Shown: positions 35,761 through 43,996 of the stretch, piece after piece
How the letters are laid out: each line of letters opens with the position of its first letter
Numbering within the stretch: the stretch's first letter is position 1
Assembly (NCBI RefSeq): GCF_029382225.1
Contig: NZ_JARLTC010000003.1
Span: forward strand, 85,231 to 149,230
Length of the DNA stretch: 64,000 nt
Direction: 5' to 3'
Source of the DNA: Spongiactinospora sp. TRM90649
GTDB taxonomy: Bacteria; Actinomycetota; Actinomycetes; Streptosporangiales; Streptosporangiaceae
Notes under the pieces: generated by a model
Told to the model about the DNA's origin: nothing
Databases searched by the model: none
The model's input: only the letters and a program-made list of their open reading frames with translations
Made by a program: the position numbers and the translations under genes

Positions 35761-36189
35761 TCATCCGTCGGTGGAAGCGACGCCCATCACGCCCAGCCGG
35801 TGAAAATCACCGTAATGATCGGGCGAGAACCAGGCGGCGCGTGTGCGAATATCGATGACAATGCGATGCGCGTTACGGCTCGCCCCCCGTGGCCGAGGTT
35901 CCACATCATATTCCTGATAGGCGCCACCGGCGGGAAGTTGCCGTTCGTGATTGAAGAATCGCCCACCGCTGAAGTTGTACAGCCCGCCCGGCCAGGTGTA
36001 CCAGCCGGAATCGGCAGGGTATCCCTTGGCCGCCCAGATATCACGCGCTTTCAATGCCGCCCGGCAACTCCGGATTTCGCAGGCCGGAAAGACCTCCGCC
36101 CCCGCCGGGGCCGGGCTCGCCGTCCACCCCAGACCGACGAGGGCGGCCAGTGCCAGCCCCGCACCACACCCGCGCCTCATCGTGTTCAC
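35761..36189 (-). CDS. Secreted guanyl-specific ribonuclease (RNase Sa/F1-like)
   Basis: 142 residues. Signal peptide of about 30 residues (GAGLALAALVGLGWTASPAPAGA). Mature domain follows the barnase/RNase Sa pattern: FFNHERQLP, catalytic Glu in YQEYDV, Arg in AHRIVI, and His in SPDHYGDFHRL near the C-terminus. Two Cys early in the mature part. Extracellular cleavage of RNA at G. No barstar-type inhibitor lies adjacent, as is usual for secreted forms with another cytoplasmic inhibitor gene. Ends 9-10 bases after the SIMPL gene start region. Confidence 0.88.
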   Translation of the reverse strand: MNTMRRGCGAGLALAALVGLGWTASPAPAGAEVFPACEIRSCRAALKARDIWAAKGYPADSGWYTWPGGLYNFSGGRFFNHERQLPAGGAYQEYDVEPRPRGASRNAHRIVIDIRTRAAWFSPDHYGDFHRLGVMGVASTDG

Positions 36190-36287
36190 TCGACCACGAT
36201 AGGTGACCGCTTGTCGCGTCCCGGCGGAGAGCCGACGTCCACGGCGTGGGACTGGCCTGATCAGCTGTGCGGGCGCTACCGTCGATC

Positions 36288-36884
36288 ATGCTCCCCGCCT
36301 CCTCGGATCTGCTGCCGATCATCCGCGCCCTGATCTCCCCGCCGGGGATCGTGATGCTCCCGATCGTCGCGCTGACCGGGCTCCTCGTCCTGGCGTCCGT
36401 CTCCCTGCCCGGCGGCTCCTTCGACCTGCTGCTGCCGTCGATGTTCCTCGTCCCCTGCGCGGCGGCCCTGTGGCTGGCCCGCTTCGCCGCGGCACTCGCC
36501 CACCTCGAAGGACGCCGGGGAATCCGCCGCCACTGGATACGGTGGGCGGCTGCGCCCGTCATGGGAGTGGCGGTGATCGGGCTGGTCCTCACCGGCACGC
36601 CGATGGACGCCCGTTTCGCCCTGTCCCGCCCGAGCCTCGACACCCTGGTCCAGGACGTGACCGCAGGCCCCACGCCGGCCGTCCAGCCCGACCAGCGGGC
36701 CGGTCTCTACTCGCTGACCGGGATCGAACGGACGGCGACCGGCGTCCGTTTCCTGATCCGCGACACCGGCTTCTACGGTTCGCAGGGCTTCGCCTGGAGC
36801 CCCGGCGGCCCGCCCCCGCGCGAGGACGACAGCTTCTACACCCACTACCAGGGCCCTTGGTACCGCTGGGAGGTCACCTGGTGA
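36288..36884 (+). CDS. Membrane protein of unknown function
   Basis: 198 residues; three hydrophobic helices (IVMLPIVALTGLLVLASV, LLLPSMFLVPCAAALWLARF, AAAPVMGVAVIGLVLT) and a C-terminal extracytoplasmic domain of ~90 residues (GLYSLTGIERTATGVRFLIRDTGF) ending in WYRWEVTW. Start ATG 36288 follows a -10-like CTACCGTCG at leaderless distance; GTG 36267 is an alternative. Not recognised. Confidence 0.65.
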   Translation: MLPASSDLLPIIRALISPPGIVMLPIVALTGLLVLASVSLPGGSFDLLLPSMFLVPCAAALWLARFAAALAHLEGRRGIRRHWIRWAAAPVMGVAVIGLVLTGTPMDARFALSRPSLDTLVQDVTAGPTPAVQPDQRAGLYSLTGIERTATGVRFLIRDTGFYGSQGFAWSPGGPPPREDDSFYTHYQGPWYRWEVTW

Positions 36885-36897
36885 TCGACGCCTGCCG

Positions 36898-37194
36898 TCA
36901 GGGGCCGTCTTCTTGCTTCGCGTCGGCGGACGCCTGCCGCTCCGCGGCACGGCGCAGCTCCTCGAACAAAGGCCCCACCGCACTGCCCTCGACATCGACC
37001 CGCTGATCCTTGTCGATGATCTTCGCATTCGGCGTCGCGCTCTCCCCCACCGGACTCGCCACCTCCGGCTTCCCCTGCCCGGTCGACAGAACCACCCCCG
37101 CGCCCACCACGGTGGCGGCCCCCAACACCGCCACCCACCACCAGCGACGCCCTCGCCCGATCACCCGTCCCCCATCTCCCCTGCGCTGATCCAT
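36898..37194 (-). CDS. Small membrane-anchored hypothetical protein
   Basis: 98 residues: Arg/Gly-rich cytoplasmic head (GRVIGRGRRWWW), one helix (VAVLGAATVVGAGVVLSTG) and an acidic/helical outside part ending QASADAKQEDGP. Converges with the preceding gene. Function unknown; divergent from the lipoprotein gene at 37271. Confidence 0.55.
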   Translation of the reverse strand: MDQRRGDGGRVIGRGRRWWWVAVLGAATVVGAGVVLSTGQGKPEVASPVGESATPNAKIIDKDQRVDVEGSAVGPLFEELRRAAERQASADAKQEDGP

Positions 37195-37270
37195 ACGGCC
37201 CCACTACGGTTGAAAGGCGATCTGATCACGGGCGGCGACCGCCACCGGCAGTTCGACCTAACGTGCGCGT

Positions 37271-37846
37271 ATGCGACCTCTAACGGTGATCGTAGCGGCG
37301 ACCGTCTGCGTCATCGGGACGATCGGTCTCACCGGTTGCACACCTCCCATATCCGGATCGACCGGAATAAGCGTCGACGCCGACGGCCATCCGGTCATCG
37401 TCCTGGCCTGGTGCGGTGACGCCGCCCCTGACGGTGTCCACATCTCCCACCACGAAGACGCATCGGGCCGCCCTCTGGCCGACGCGCCGGACGGCCCCTC
37501 ACCGGCTGCCACCAGCGTGGATGACGTGAACCTCACCGCCCCGTATCTGCGCGGTCGGAGCGCGGCCGTCCGCCTGGACGCCCCGGCGTACGGCTGGTCG
37601 GCCGAACCGAGACCGCTCGTGCTGCGGCCCGGCGTCCGCTACCACGCCTTCGGTTACCGGGGACGGGGCCACGGCCAGGTCAACACCCAGTATCTCGACT
37701 TCTCCGCCGAGAGAGTGGCCAGGCTGACGCCGGACACGGTGCTGATCCAGCGAGCCGACGAGAGAAGGTCACCGCCGGCGTCGGCCGACGCCGTCATCAG
37801 CCGGGAAGAGTTCGCCCGCCAGGGCCGGGACGCGGCCGACTGTTGA
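37271..37846 (+). CDS. Putative lipoprotein
   Basis: 191 residues with a type II signal peptide and lipobox LTGC (Cys about residue 23). The mature part has a beta-rich character (ISVDADGHPVIVLAWCGD, YLDFSAERVARLTPDTVLIQ) similar to small surface lipoproteins common in Streptomyces and relatives. Role unknown. Confidence 0.75.
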   Translation: MRPLTVIVAATVCVIGTIGLTGCTPPISGSTGISVDADGHPVIVLAWCGDAAPDGVHISHHEDASGRPLADAPDGPSPAATSVDDVNLTAPYLRGRSAAVRLDAPAYGWSAEPRPLVLRPGVRYHAFGYRGRGHGQVNTQYLDFSAERVARLTPDTVLIQRADERRSPPASADAVISREEFARQGRDAADC

Positions 37847-37948
37847 CGGCCCGCTCCGGCGGACACGATTTGATCTGTTCATTGAATGTCAGCCGATCAA
37901 CAATCCGGGTGTCAGGAACATCGGCATACGCCTGTGATTGGAGATCGC

Positions 37949-39553
37949 GTGCGTAGAACCGTCCCGCTGCTCGCCGCCGCCCTGGTGGCGCTGCTGGCGT
38001 TATCCCCGCCGGCCCCGGCCAGCGCCGCCCCTCAGAAATCGACGGCCCCCCAAGCACCGGCCCAGGCGATCACCTGGACCCCGTGCGTGCGGAATCCCAC
38101 CGCCGAGTGCGGCAAAGTGACCGTCCCCGTGGACTGGAACGACCCCGGCGGGCCCACGATCGACCTGGCCGTGGCCAGGCGCAAGGCCGCCGACCCCGAT
38201 GCCAGGGTCGGCTCGCTCCTGCTCCACCCCGGCGGACCCGGAAGCTCGGGAATCAGCTACGCGCTGTCCCTCAACGACTTCAGCCCCGAACTCAAGCGCC
38301 GCTTCGACATCGTGGGCTTCGACCCCCGGGGCGTCGGGGAGAGCAGCCCGGTCGTCTGCTCATTGAAGCTGGTCGTCGAGTTGCAGGATCCGCTCATCAA
38401 GAGCCAGGCCGAGTTCGACTCCATGCTCGACTACAGCAGGCGGCTGCGCGAGGACTGTCGCGCCCGGACCGGGCCGGTGTTCGACCACATCGACAGTGTG
38501 AGCGTGGCCCGCGACCTCGACGCGATCCGCGCCGCGCTGGGTGAGGAGAAGGTCACCTTCTACGGCCTTTCCTACGGCTCGCTGGTCGGCCAGATGTACG
38601 CCGAGTTGTTCCCCAACCGGATCCGCGCCCTCGTCCTGGACAGCAATGAGGACCACAGCCTACGTACCGGCCCCTACCTCTACGAATGGGCCTCGTTCGC
38701 CCAGGACAGCTTCGACGAGTTCGTGAAGTGGTGCGGCGCGGAGGCCCGGTGCGCCCTGTACGGCAGGGACATTCGCGCGCTCTGGACCCGGCTGCTGGAG
38801 CGCGCCGACCGCGGCGAGGTGCGCAACCCCAGCAGTCCGGCCAGGCCCCTCACCCGGCAGGACCTGATCCGGTCCGTGTTCCGGGCGGGCTACGTGCCCA
38901 CGTGGTACGACCTCGCCACCCTGCTCGCCGCCCTCGACGCGAACGCGCCGAACCCGCCCGCCTCCGCGTCCCGGCTGCCGGCGGCGACTCCGACGGCGCC
39001 GGAGGCACAGACGGCCGCACAGACGGCCACACAGCCGGCCGCCGACCCGGAGCCGGCGCTCTCTTATGCGCTCCCGATCTTCTGCAAGGACTTCCGCTGG
39101 CCGATCCGCGACTACCGGGAGTACACGAAGCATCTGCGCCGTGCCCAGGCCGTCGCGCCGGACATGGGGATCGTCCCGACCAGCCTGACACTCGTCGCCA
39201 TCTGCCTGAGCGAGCCGGACCCGATCCCCAATCCCCAGCACCGCCTGAAGGTGAAGAACGGACCGCCGCTGCTGCTCGTGAACGGGCTGCACGACCCGTC
39301 CACCGGGTACGCCTGGGCCGTCAACGTCGCCGCCCAGATCGGCAAGCGGGCGCGGCTGCTCACCTATGAGGGCTGGGGACACGACATCTACGGACGCAGT
39401 GACTGCATCAACAGCACGGTCGACGACTACCTGATCGCGCTGAAGGCGCCCGCGCGCGGCGCCCGCTGCCCGGCCGTACCGATCGGACCGCCCAGAACGG
39501 CCGCCGACCAGCCCGCGCCCACGCCCTTGACAGGGTTCGAGACCGGCCGGTAG
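37949..39553 (+). CDS. Secreted alpha/beta-hydrolase peptidase (tripeptidyl aminopeptidase type)
   Basis: 534 residues. Signal peptide to about residue 30 (ALLALSPPAPASA; codon 17-18 region includes a TTA). Alpha/beta hydrolase core: oxyanion HPGGPGSSG, DPRGVGESSPV, nucleophile Ser208 in GLSYGS, acid in NGLHDPSTGYAWA, His in YEGWGHDIYG. A lid region with a Pro/Thr/Ala-rich insert (about 340-375) and a TAP-like C-terminal domain. Matches actinobacterial secreted tri/dipeptidyl aminopeptidases. GGAGATC precedes GTG 37949. Confidence 0.9.
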   Translation: MRRTVPLLAAALVALLALSPPAPASAAPQKSTAPQAPAQAITWTPCVRNPTAECGKVTVPVDWNDPGGPTIDLAVARRKAADPDARVGSLLLHPGGPGSSGISYALSLNDFSPELKRRFDIVGFDPRGVGESSPVVCSLKLVVELQDPLIKSQAEFDSMLDYSRRLREDCRARTGPVFDHIDSVSVARDLDAIRAALGEEKVTFYGLSYGSLVGQMYAELFPNRIRALVLDSNEDHSLRTGPYLYEWASFAQDSFDEFVKWCGAEARCALYGRDIRALWTRLLERADRGEVRNPSSPARPLTRQDLIRSVFRAGYVPTWYDLATLLAALDANAPNPPASASRLPAATPTAPEAQTAAQTATQPAADPEPALSYALPIFCKDFRWPIRDYREYTKHLRRAQAVAPDMGIVPTSLTLVAICLSEPDPIPNPQHRLKVKNGPPLLLVNGLHDPSTGYAWAVNVAAQIGKRARLLTYEGWGHDIYGRSDCINSTVDDYLIALKAPARGARCPAVPIGPPRTAADQPAPTPLTGFETGR

Positions 39554-39589
39554 AACACCAGAAGGTTATAAAACCGAAAGGTAATCAAC

Positions 39590-39931
39590 GTGTCTGCCGA
39601 TGTGCTGGACGCGACGTTCGCCGCCCTCGCCGACCCCACTCGCCGTGCCATTCTGGCCCGGCTGGCCAAGGGTGAGGCGACGGTGACCGAACTCGCCGCG
39701 CCCTTCGCGATGACCCAGCCGGCCGTCTCCAAGCACCTGCGGGTGCTGGAACAGGCCGGCCTGATCACCCGAGGGCGCGACGCGCAGCGCAGGCCGTGCC
39801 GGCTTGAGGCCGCCCCGTTGAAGAACGCCATGGACTGGCTGGCCGAATACCGCGACTACTGGGAAGAGAGCTACCAGCGCCTGGACGCCCTGCTCGGCGA
39901 GCTCAAAGCCGGACAGACGGAGGCTCCGTGA
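39590..39931 (+). CDS. ArsR-family transcriptional regulator
   Basis: 113 residues, a winged helix of the ArsR type (LADPTRRAILARLAKGEATVTELAAPFAMTQPAVSKHLRVLEQAGLI). No metal-binding Cys cluster, so it belongs to the group fused in operons with AHSA1 genes. Stop overlaps the next start (GTGA). It probably autoregulates the operon 39590-40862. Confidence 0.93.
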   Translation: MSADVLDATFAALADPTRRAILARLAKGEATVTELAAPFAMTQPAVSKHLRVLEQAGLITRGRDAQRRPCRLEAAPLKNAMDWLAEYRDYWEESYQRLDALLGELKAGQTEAP

Positions 39932-40437
39932 CACCTCCGCGCCACGACGCCGAGGGTCTGACGGTGACCCTGCCGTCCGCCACCGAGGTCAAGCTGAGCA
40001 GGACGTTCGACGCGCCCCGCACACTCGTCTTCGACGCGTTCACCCGCCCCGAACTGCTGCGCCGCTGGCACGGCGCCAAGGGCTGGCGGCTCGTCGTCTG
40101 CGAGATCACCCTCCGCCCGGGCGGTTCGTGGCGATTCGTATCGCACGGCCCGGGCGGAGCCGAGCTGGGCCACGGCGGCGTCTTCCTCGAAGTCGAGCCC
40201 CCGGCACGGCTCGTCCAGACCGAGACATACGACGGCTGGGAAGAAGGCGCGGCGGTCGTCACCACCCTCTTCGAGGAACACGACGGCCGGACCGCGATGA
40301 CCACCACGGTCCGCTACCCCTCCCAGGAAGCCCGCGACAGCGTGCTGCGCACACGCATGGAACGCGGCGTGGGCGAGGCGTACGACCGCCTGGCCGAACT
40401 CCTCGCCGAAACCACCGAAAGGACGACCACCCAATGA
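39928..40437 (+). CDS. SRPBCC/AHSA1-like protein
   Basis: 169 residues, START-like hydrophobic-pocket fold: LSRTFDAPRTLVFDAFTRPELLRRWHG, GGSWRFV, LVQTETYDGWEEGAAVVTTLFEE. Usually co-encoded with ArsR as here. Overlaps both neighbours (GTGA and ATGA), a tight translational unit. Ligand unknown. Confidence 0.9.
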   Translation: MTPPRHDAEGLTVTLPSATEVKLSRTFDAPRTLVFDAFTRPELLRRWHGAKGWRLVVCEITLRPGGSWRFVSHGPGGAELGHGGVFLEVEPPARLVQTETYDGWEEGAAVVTTLFEEHDGRTAMTTTVRYPSQEARDSVLRTRMERGVGEAYDRLAELLAETTERTTTQ

Positions 40438-40862
40438 CCGACACCACCGAGACCACCCCGGCCCCGGCGCCACCCGTCCCCCCGGGCACATTGCTGCTCG
40501 AACTCGTCCCCGTCCCCGTCTCCGACATCGACCGGGCCAAGTCCTTCTACGCCGACCGCTGCGGCTTCACCGTCGACGTGGACGTCCGCCCCGCCGAAGG
40601 CGTCCGCATCGTCCAGCTCACCCCACCGGGCTCCGCCTGCTCCATCACCCTCGCCGAGGGCGTCGACTCCCTCGACATGCCCGTCGGCACCCTCCGCGGC
40701 CTCCACCTGGTCGTCAGCGACATCGAAGCCGCCCGCACCACCCTCATCTCCCAGGGCGTGGACGTCGCCCCCGTCCAGGACCTGGGCGGCGTCTACTACG
40801 CCGCCTTCACCGACCCCGACGGCAACACCTGGACCCTCCAGCACATGCCCTGGCGCACCTGA
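40434..40862 (+). CDS. VOC-family (glyoxalase/bleomycin-resistance-like) protein
   Basis: 142 residues, a single vicinal-oxygen-chelate domain: VPVSDIDRAKSFYADRCGFTVDVDV and the YYAAFTDPDGNTWTLQ end. Metal ligands and substrate unclear. AAAGGA precedes ATG 40434, which overlaps the SRPBCC stop. Such trios may act in stress or xenobiotic handling. 40863-41093 holds no gene I can support. Confidence 0.9.
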   Translation: MTDTTETTPAPAPPVPPGTLLLELVPVPVSDIDRAKSFYADRCGFTVDVDVRPAEGVRIVQLTPPGSACSITLAEGVDSLDMPVGTLRGLHLVVSDIEAARTTLISQGVDVAPVQDLGGVYYAAFTDPDGNTWTLQHMPWRT

Positions 40863-41093
40863 GACCGGCCGGTCCAATGTCCGTGCGATCATGGTTCGCA
40901 TGACCTCGACCAGAAAGGGCCATGCCGCGTAGGCGCCCTTCCGCGGCCGGGGGTGGGCGACCAGTCTGCTGAACGGCCACCAGGCGATGGCAGCGAAAGC
41001 GGGTGCGTTCGTCCGGGGTGATCTCGCCGGAGTCGATTCGATGGCGGCCATCACCGTCCGCGCCGGTCCGTCCAGATCCGCATGGCCGGATGT

Positions 41094-41513
41094 TCAGTTC
41101 GAGGGCGCGGCGAACGCGGCGCGGTCGGGAGCCGGTAGCCATTGCCGTTCCGGGTCGAACGGCCGGAAGTCGCTTTTGATGGAACGGATGAGCCGGGCCG
41201 GCACTTGGTGCGGGTTCTGCCGGTGATAAAGCAGCGAACACGGATAGACAGGAGTCGGCTCGACGATTGGAATCTACACCGTACGAGGATTCCACGGCAG
41301 CCGCAGTTCTTCACCACCGAATCCGATGTGCTCGCCCGAGCCGATCCGCTCAACGAAATGTTTCCAGCCGAAGTCGGGCCCCGAAGTATCGATCCGGATG
41401 TCGAACGCCGCGCCAAGATGGCCGTAATAGTCGGCCCACTCGCTGTGGCCATGGGCAAGAAGAAGAAAGAGGTCCTCGACGCCGAATGGGACCGCTTCTC
41501 GGCGGTCCTGCAC
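41094..41513 (-). pseudogene. Hypothetical gene interrupted by one in-frame TAG
   Basis: From GTG 41513 the frame reads a protein-like sequence (VEDLFLLLAHGHSEWADYYGHLGAAFDIRI ... FGGEELRLPWNPRTV), hits TAG at 41274-41276 (codon 80), and continues convincingly (EPTPVYPCSLLYHRQNPHQ ... FDPERQWLPAPD) to TGA at 41094. Not recognised. A point nonsense mutation is the simplest reading; a 79-residue protein is the alternative. Confidence 0.45.
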
Positions 41514-41556
41514 CTGGGACGGAGCCGGAGGACCGCGCTGGGCTTACTCTGCCTTC

Positions 41557-41817
41557 GTGGACAGAGGGACGCTGACCAGGATCTACGAGCGTCGGGCGCG
41601 CCACGTGAACCGGAAGAACATTCCCTACCTCGGCTTTGACGAGCTCGTCACGCGGCTCGGCGCCTGTGCGCTTGAGCACGTCATCTTCGGCACCGTCAAA
41701 GGCGCTGACCCTGCCTACTCGTACCAGCTCTTCCTCTCTCCCGACGCATCCCGCGTGGTGGCCTGCCTCGGCGTCAGAGCACAGCGGGAGCGCCCGGCGC
41801 ACACCACCCCCGACTGA
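41557..41817 (+). CDS. Hypothetical protein
   Basis: 86 residues (MDRGTLTRIYERRARHV ... YQLFLSPDASRVVACLGV) from GTG 41557. It resembles small uncharacterised actinobacterial proteins; no domain recognised. Divergent from the broken gene at 41094-41513, with which it shares a short promoter region. Confidence 0.5.
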   Translation: MDRGTLTRIYERRARHVNRKNIPYLGFDELVTRLGACALEHVIFGTVKGADPAYSYQLFLSPDASRVVACLGVRAQRERPAHTTPD

Positions 41818-41883
41818 TCATCCCGGCCCAGGTCCGCTCCGCCCGCCCCGAATCGACGGCGGGGCGGCGCGCCCCCTCGATCT

Positions 41884-42366
41884 TCAATCTTCAGGGGCGG
41901 ATCGAAGCCGGTGGATCTCAGCGGCGGTGCTGCGCTGGGCCGTCTCCAGGAAGCGCAGGACGGCGCCGAGCTCTCCGTCGTCGAAGTCGTCGAGGTCGTC
42001 TCGGGTGCGTGCGACCAGTCCCGCGTAAGCGCGGGTGACCCTGTCGAGGCCGTCCTGCGTGGGTTCGATGAGGACCCGCCTACGGTCGACAGGATCGGCC
42101 ACCCTCCGGACGCAACCCGCGGCGACGAGCCGATCGATCATCCGTGAGGTCGATCCGGTGGTGAGGTTCACGTGCCTGGCCAGGACGCTCGGCGTCGTGG
42201 GCCCGTGACGCCCCAGCACGTGCAGGCACTGCACGTCGGTGTCGGTGACGCCCAGCCGGTCGGCGACGAGGTTGTTGAGCTGCACGACCAGGATCGCCCA
42301 GCCAGGTATCGCCTTGCCGACGACCTCGGCGAGCACCCCCTCCCTGTCCGGGGCCGGGTTCGTCAT
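41884..42366 (-). CDS. MarR-family transcriptional regulator
   Basis: 160 residues. Winged helix: VTDTDVQCLHVLGRHGPTTPSVLARHVNLTTGSTSRMIDRLVAAG then the wing VADPVDRRRVLIEPT. GGAGGAATC precedes ATG 42366. Divergent from the MFS gene at 42511 across a region with two perfect palindromes, so it most likely represses the MFS/P450 unit and itself. Confidence 0.92.
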   Translation of the reverse strand: MTNPAPDREGVLAEVVGKAIPGWAILVVQLNNLVADRLGVTDTDVQCLHVLGRHGPTTPSVLARHVNLTTGSTSRMIDRLVAAGCVRRVADPVDRRRVLIEPTQDGLDRVTRAYAGLVARTRDDLDDFDDGELGAVLRFLETAQRSTAAEIHRLRSAPED

Positions 42367-42388
42367 CGCGAGATTCCTCCATCCGGTG

Positions 42389-42457
42389 ATTGCTGCGTGG
42401 CGCAGCAATCGTGCTAAGTTCGCTGCGCGACACAGTGACTGCACAACACAGTCACTG
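42389..42457. promoter_or_regulatory. Two palindromic operators between marR-type gene and MFS gene
   Basis: Site 1: ATTGCTGCG (42389-42397) / CGCAGCAAT (42401-42409), 3-base spacer. Site 2: CAGTGACTG (42433-42441) / CAGTCACTG (42449-42457), 7-base spacer. Both are perfect 9-bp inverted repeats, and short TGCGTGRCGCAG units recur nearby. Typical for MarR dimers. Confidence 0.75.
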
Positions 42458-42510
42458 CGTGACGCAGTCATCTTATCCCATCGCCCTGCGACAAAGGAGC
42501 ACAGCGCAGC

Positions 42511-43974
42511 ATGACCACATCCACCCGCCCACCGAGCGGGGACGCGGCGGCACCCGCCCTGCTGCGAGGGCGCACCGCGTTCATCGTCCTCGCCGTGATC
42601 CTCATGGCGGACTTCATGGAGCTCCTCGACGCCACGATCGTCAGCGTGGCGGCTCCCGCGATCGCCGGAGACCTCGGTGCCGGCGAAACGTCCCTGCAAT
42701 GGATGATGGCCGGATACACGCTGGCCGCCGGAGCCGGCCTGATCACCGGCGGCCGAATCGGCGACCAGTTCGGCCGCCGCCGCGTGCTCCTCCTCGGGCT
42801 GGCCGCCTTCATGCTGGCCTCCGCCGGCTGCGGGCTCGCACCGAACCCCGGCGTGCTGGTCGGCATGCGCATCGTGCAGGGCCTGGCCGCAGGGCTCATG
42901 ATCCCGCAGGTGTTCGGCATCATCCGCGCCTCGTTCGAGCCCGGCGCGCGCGCCAAGGCGTTCGGCGCGTACGGCGCGGTGCTCGGCCTGGCCTCGGTGG
43001 CCGGGCCGCTGCTCGGCGGGCTCCTGGTCGAGGCCGACCTGTTCGGCCTGGGCTGGCGGGCCATCTTCTGGGTGAACGTGCCGATCGCGATCATCGGCCT
43101 GATCGTGGGAGCCCGCTTCCTCCCCGAGTCCCGCCTACCGGGCGACGCCCGCCTCGACCTGCCGGGCGCGGCCCTCGTCTCCGCCGCCGTGGTGCTCCTG
43201 CTCTTGCCCCTGATACAGGGACGCGACTGGGGCTGGCCCTGGTGGAGCTTCCTCACCCTGGCGCTGTCGGTCCCGGCGGTGACCCTGTTTCTGATCAGAG
43301 AACGACGGCTGGTCGCGCGCGGCGGGCAGCCGATCCTCGACCCGGCCCTCCTTCGGGTACGGGCCTTCGCCGCCGGCCTGGCCACCTCCCTGCTGTTCTT
43401 CGGCGCTCTCGGCTCCTTCTTCCTCCTGCTGTCGCTCTACCTGCAACTGGGCACCGGCCGCACCGCACTGGAGACCGGCCTGGTGATCCTGCCTTATGCC
43501 GTCGGCTCGATCATCACCTCCGGCATCGGCGTCCAGTTCGCCCACCGCGCCCTGCTGGTGTCAGGCGCGCTGGTCCTGGCCGCCTCCCAGCTCGCCCTGC
43601 TGCCCATCGTCGGCGACGGCGCCGACCCGACGTACTGGGCCCTCGCCGCCCCCCTGTTCGCAGGCGGCCTGGGCCTCGGACTCACCGCCCCGTCCCTGGT
43701 CAACGTCGTACTGGCGGGCGTACCCGGCAAGGACGCTGGAGCGGCCGGCGGCGTCCTCACCACCGTCGGCCAGGTCGGCAACGCCTTCGGAGTCGCCGTA
43801 CTCGGAGTGGTGTTCTTCACCCACCTGGACAACGCCCTGGCCAAGGGCACCACCGCCCTAATCGCCTATGGCGATGCCTTCACCACGATCCTGCCCTGGC
43901 AGGCCACCTGCTACGTGGCCGCCGCCGCCCTCATGCTCCTGCTCCCCAAGCGCGCCGACGCCACCCACGCATGA
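42511..43974 (+). CDS. MFS multidrug exporter, DHA2 (14 TMS)
   Basis: 487 residues with 14 hydrophobic helices. Motif D1 near the N-terminus (LLDATIVSVAAPAIAGDLGA), motif A GGRIGDQFGRRR, motif C-like GLASVAGPLLGGLL. Proton-driven efflux of drugs. Followed by a P450 gene 22 bases later; together they look like a modify-and-export unit under the MarR regulator. Confidence 0.93.
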   Translation: MTTSTRPPSGDAAAPALLRGRTAFIVLAVILMADFMELLDATIVSVAAPAIAGDLGAGETSLQWMMAGYTLAAGAGLITGGRIGDQFGRRRVLLLGLAAFMLASAGCGLAPNPGVLVGMRIVQGLAAGLMIPQVFGIIRASFEPGARAKAFGAYGAVLGLASVAGPLLGGLLVEADLFGLGWRAIFWVNVPIAIIGLIVGARFLPESRLPGDARLDLPGAALVSAAVVLLLLPLIQGRDWGWPWWSFLTLALSVPAVTLFLIRERRLVARGGQPILDPALLRVRAFAAGLATSLLFFGALGSFFLLLSLYLQLGTGRTALETGLVILPYAVGSIITSGIGVQFAHRALLVSGALVLAASQLALLPIVGDGADPTYWALAAPLFAGGLGLGLTAPSLVNVVLAGVPGKDAGAAGGVLTTVGQVGNAFGVAVLGVVFFTHLDNALAKGTTALIAYGDAFTTILPWQATCYVAAAALMLLLPKRADATHA

Positions 43975-43996
43975 CAGCCACCGCCCAGGAGATCTG

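Noticed and set aside
40314..41054. Minus-strand open frame opposite the VOC gene
   Set aside because: Its 3' two thirds mirror the VOC and SRPBCC genes; the first 60 codons look protein-like but no start signal or homologue pattern supports it.
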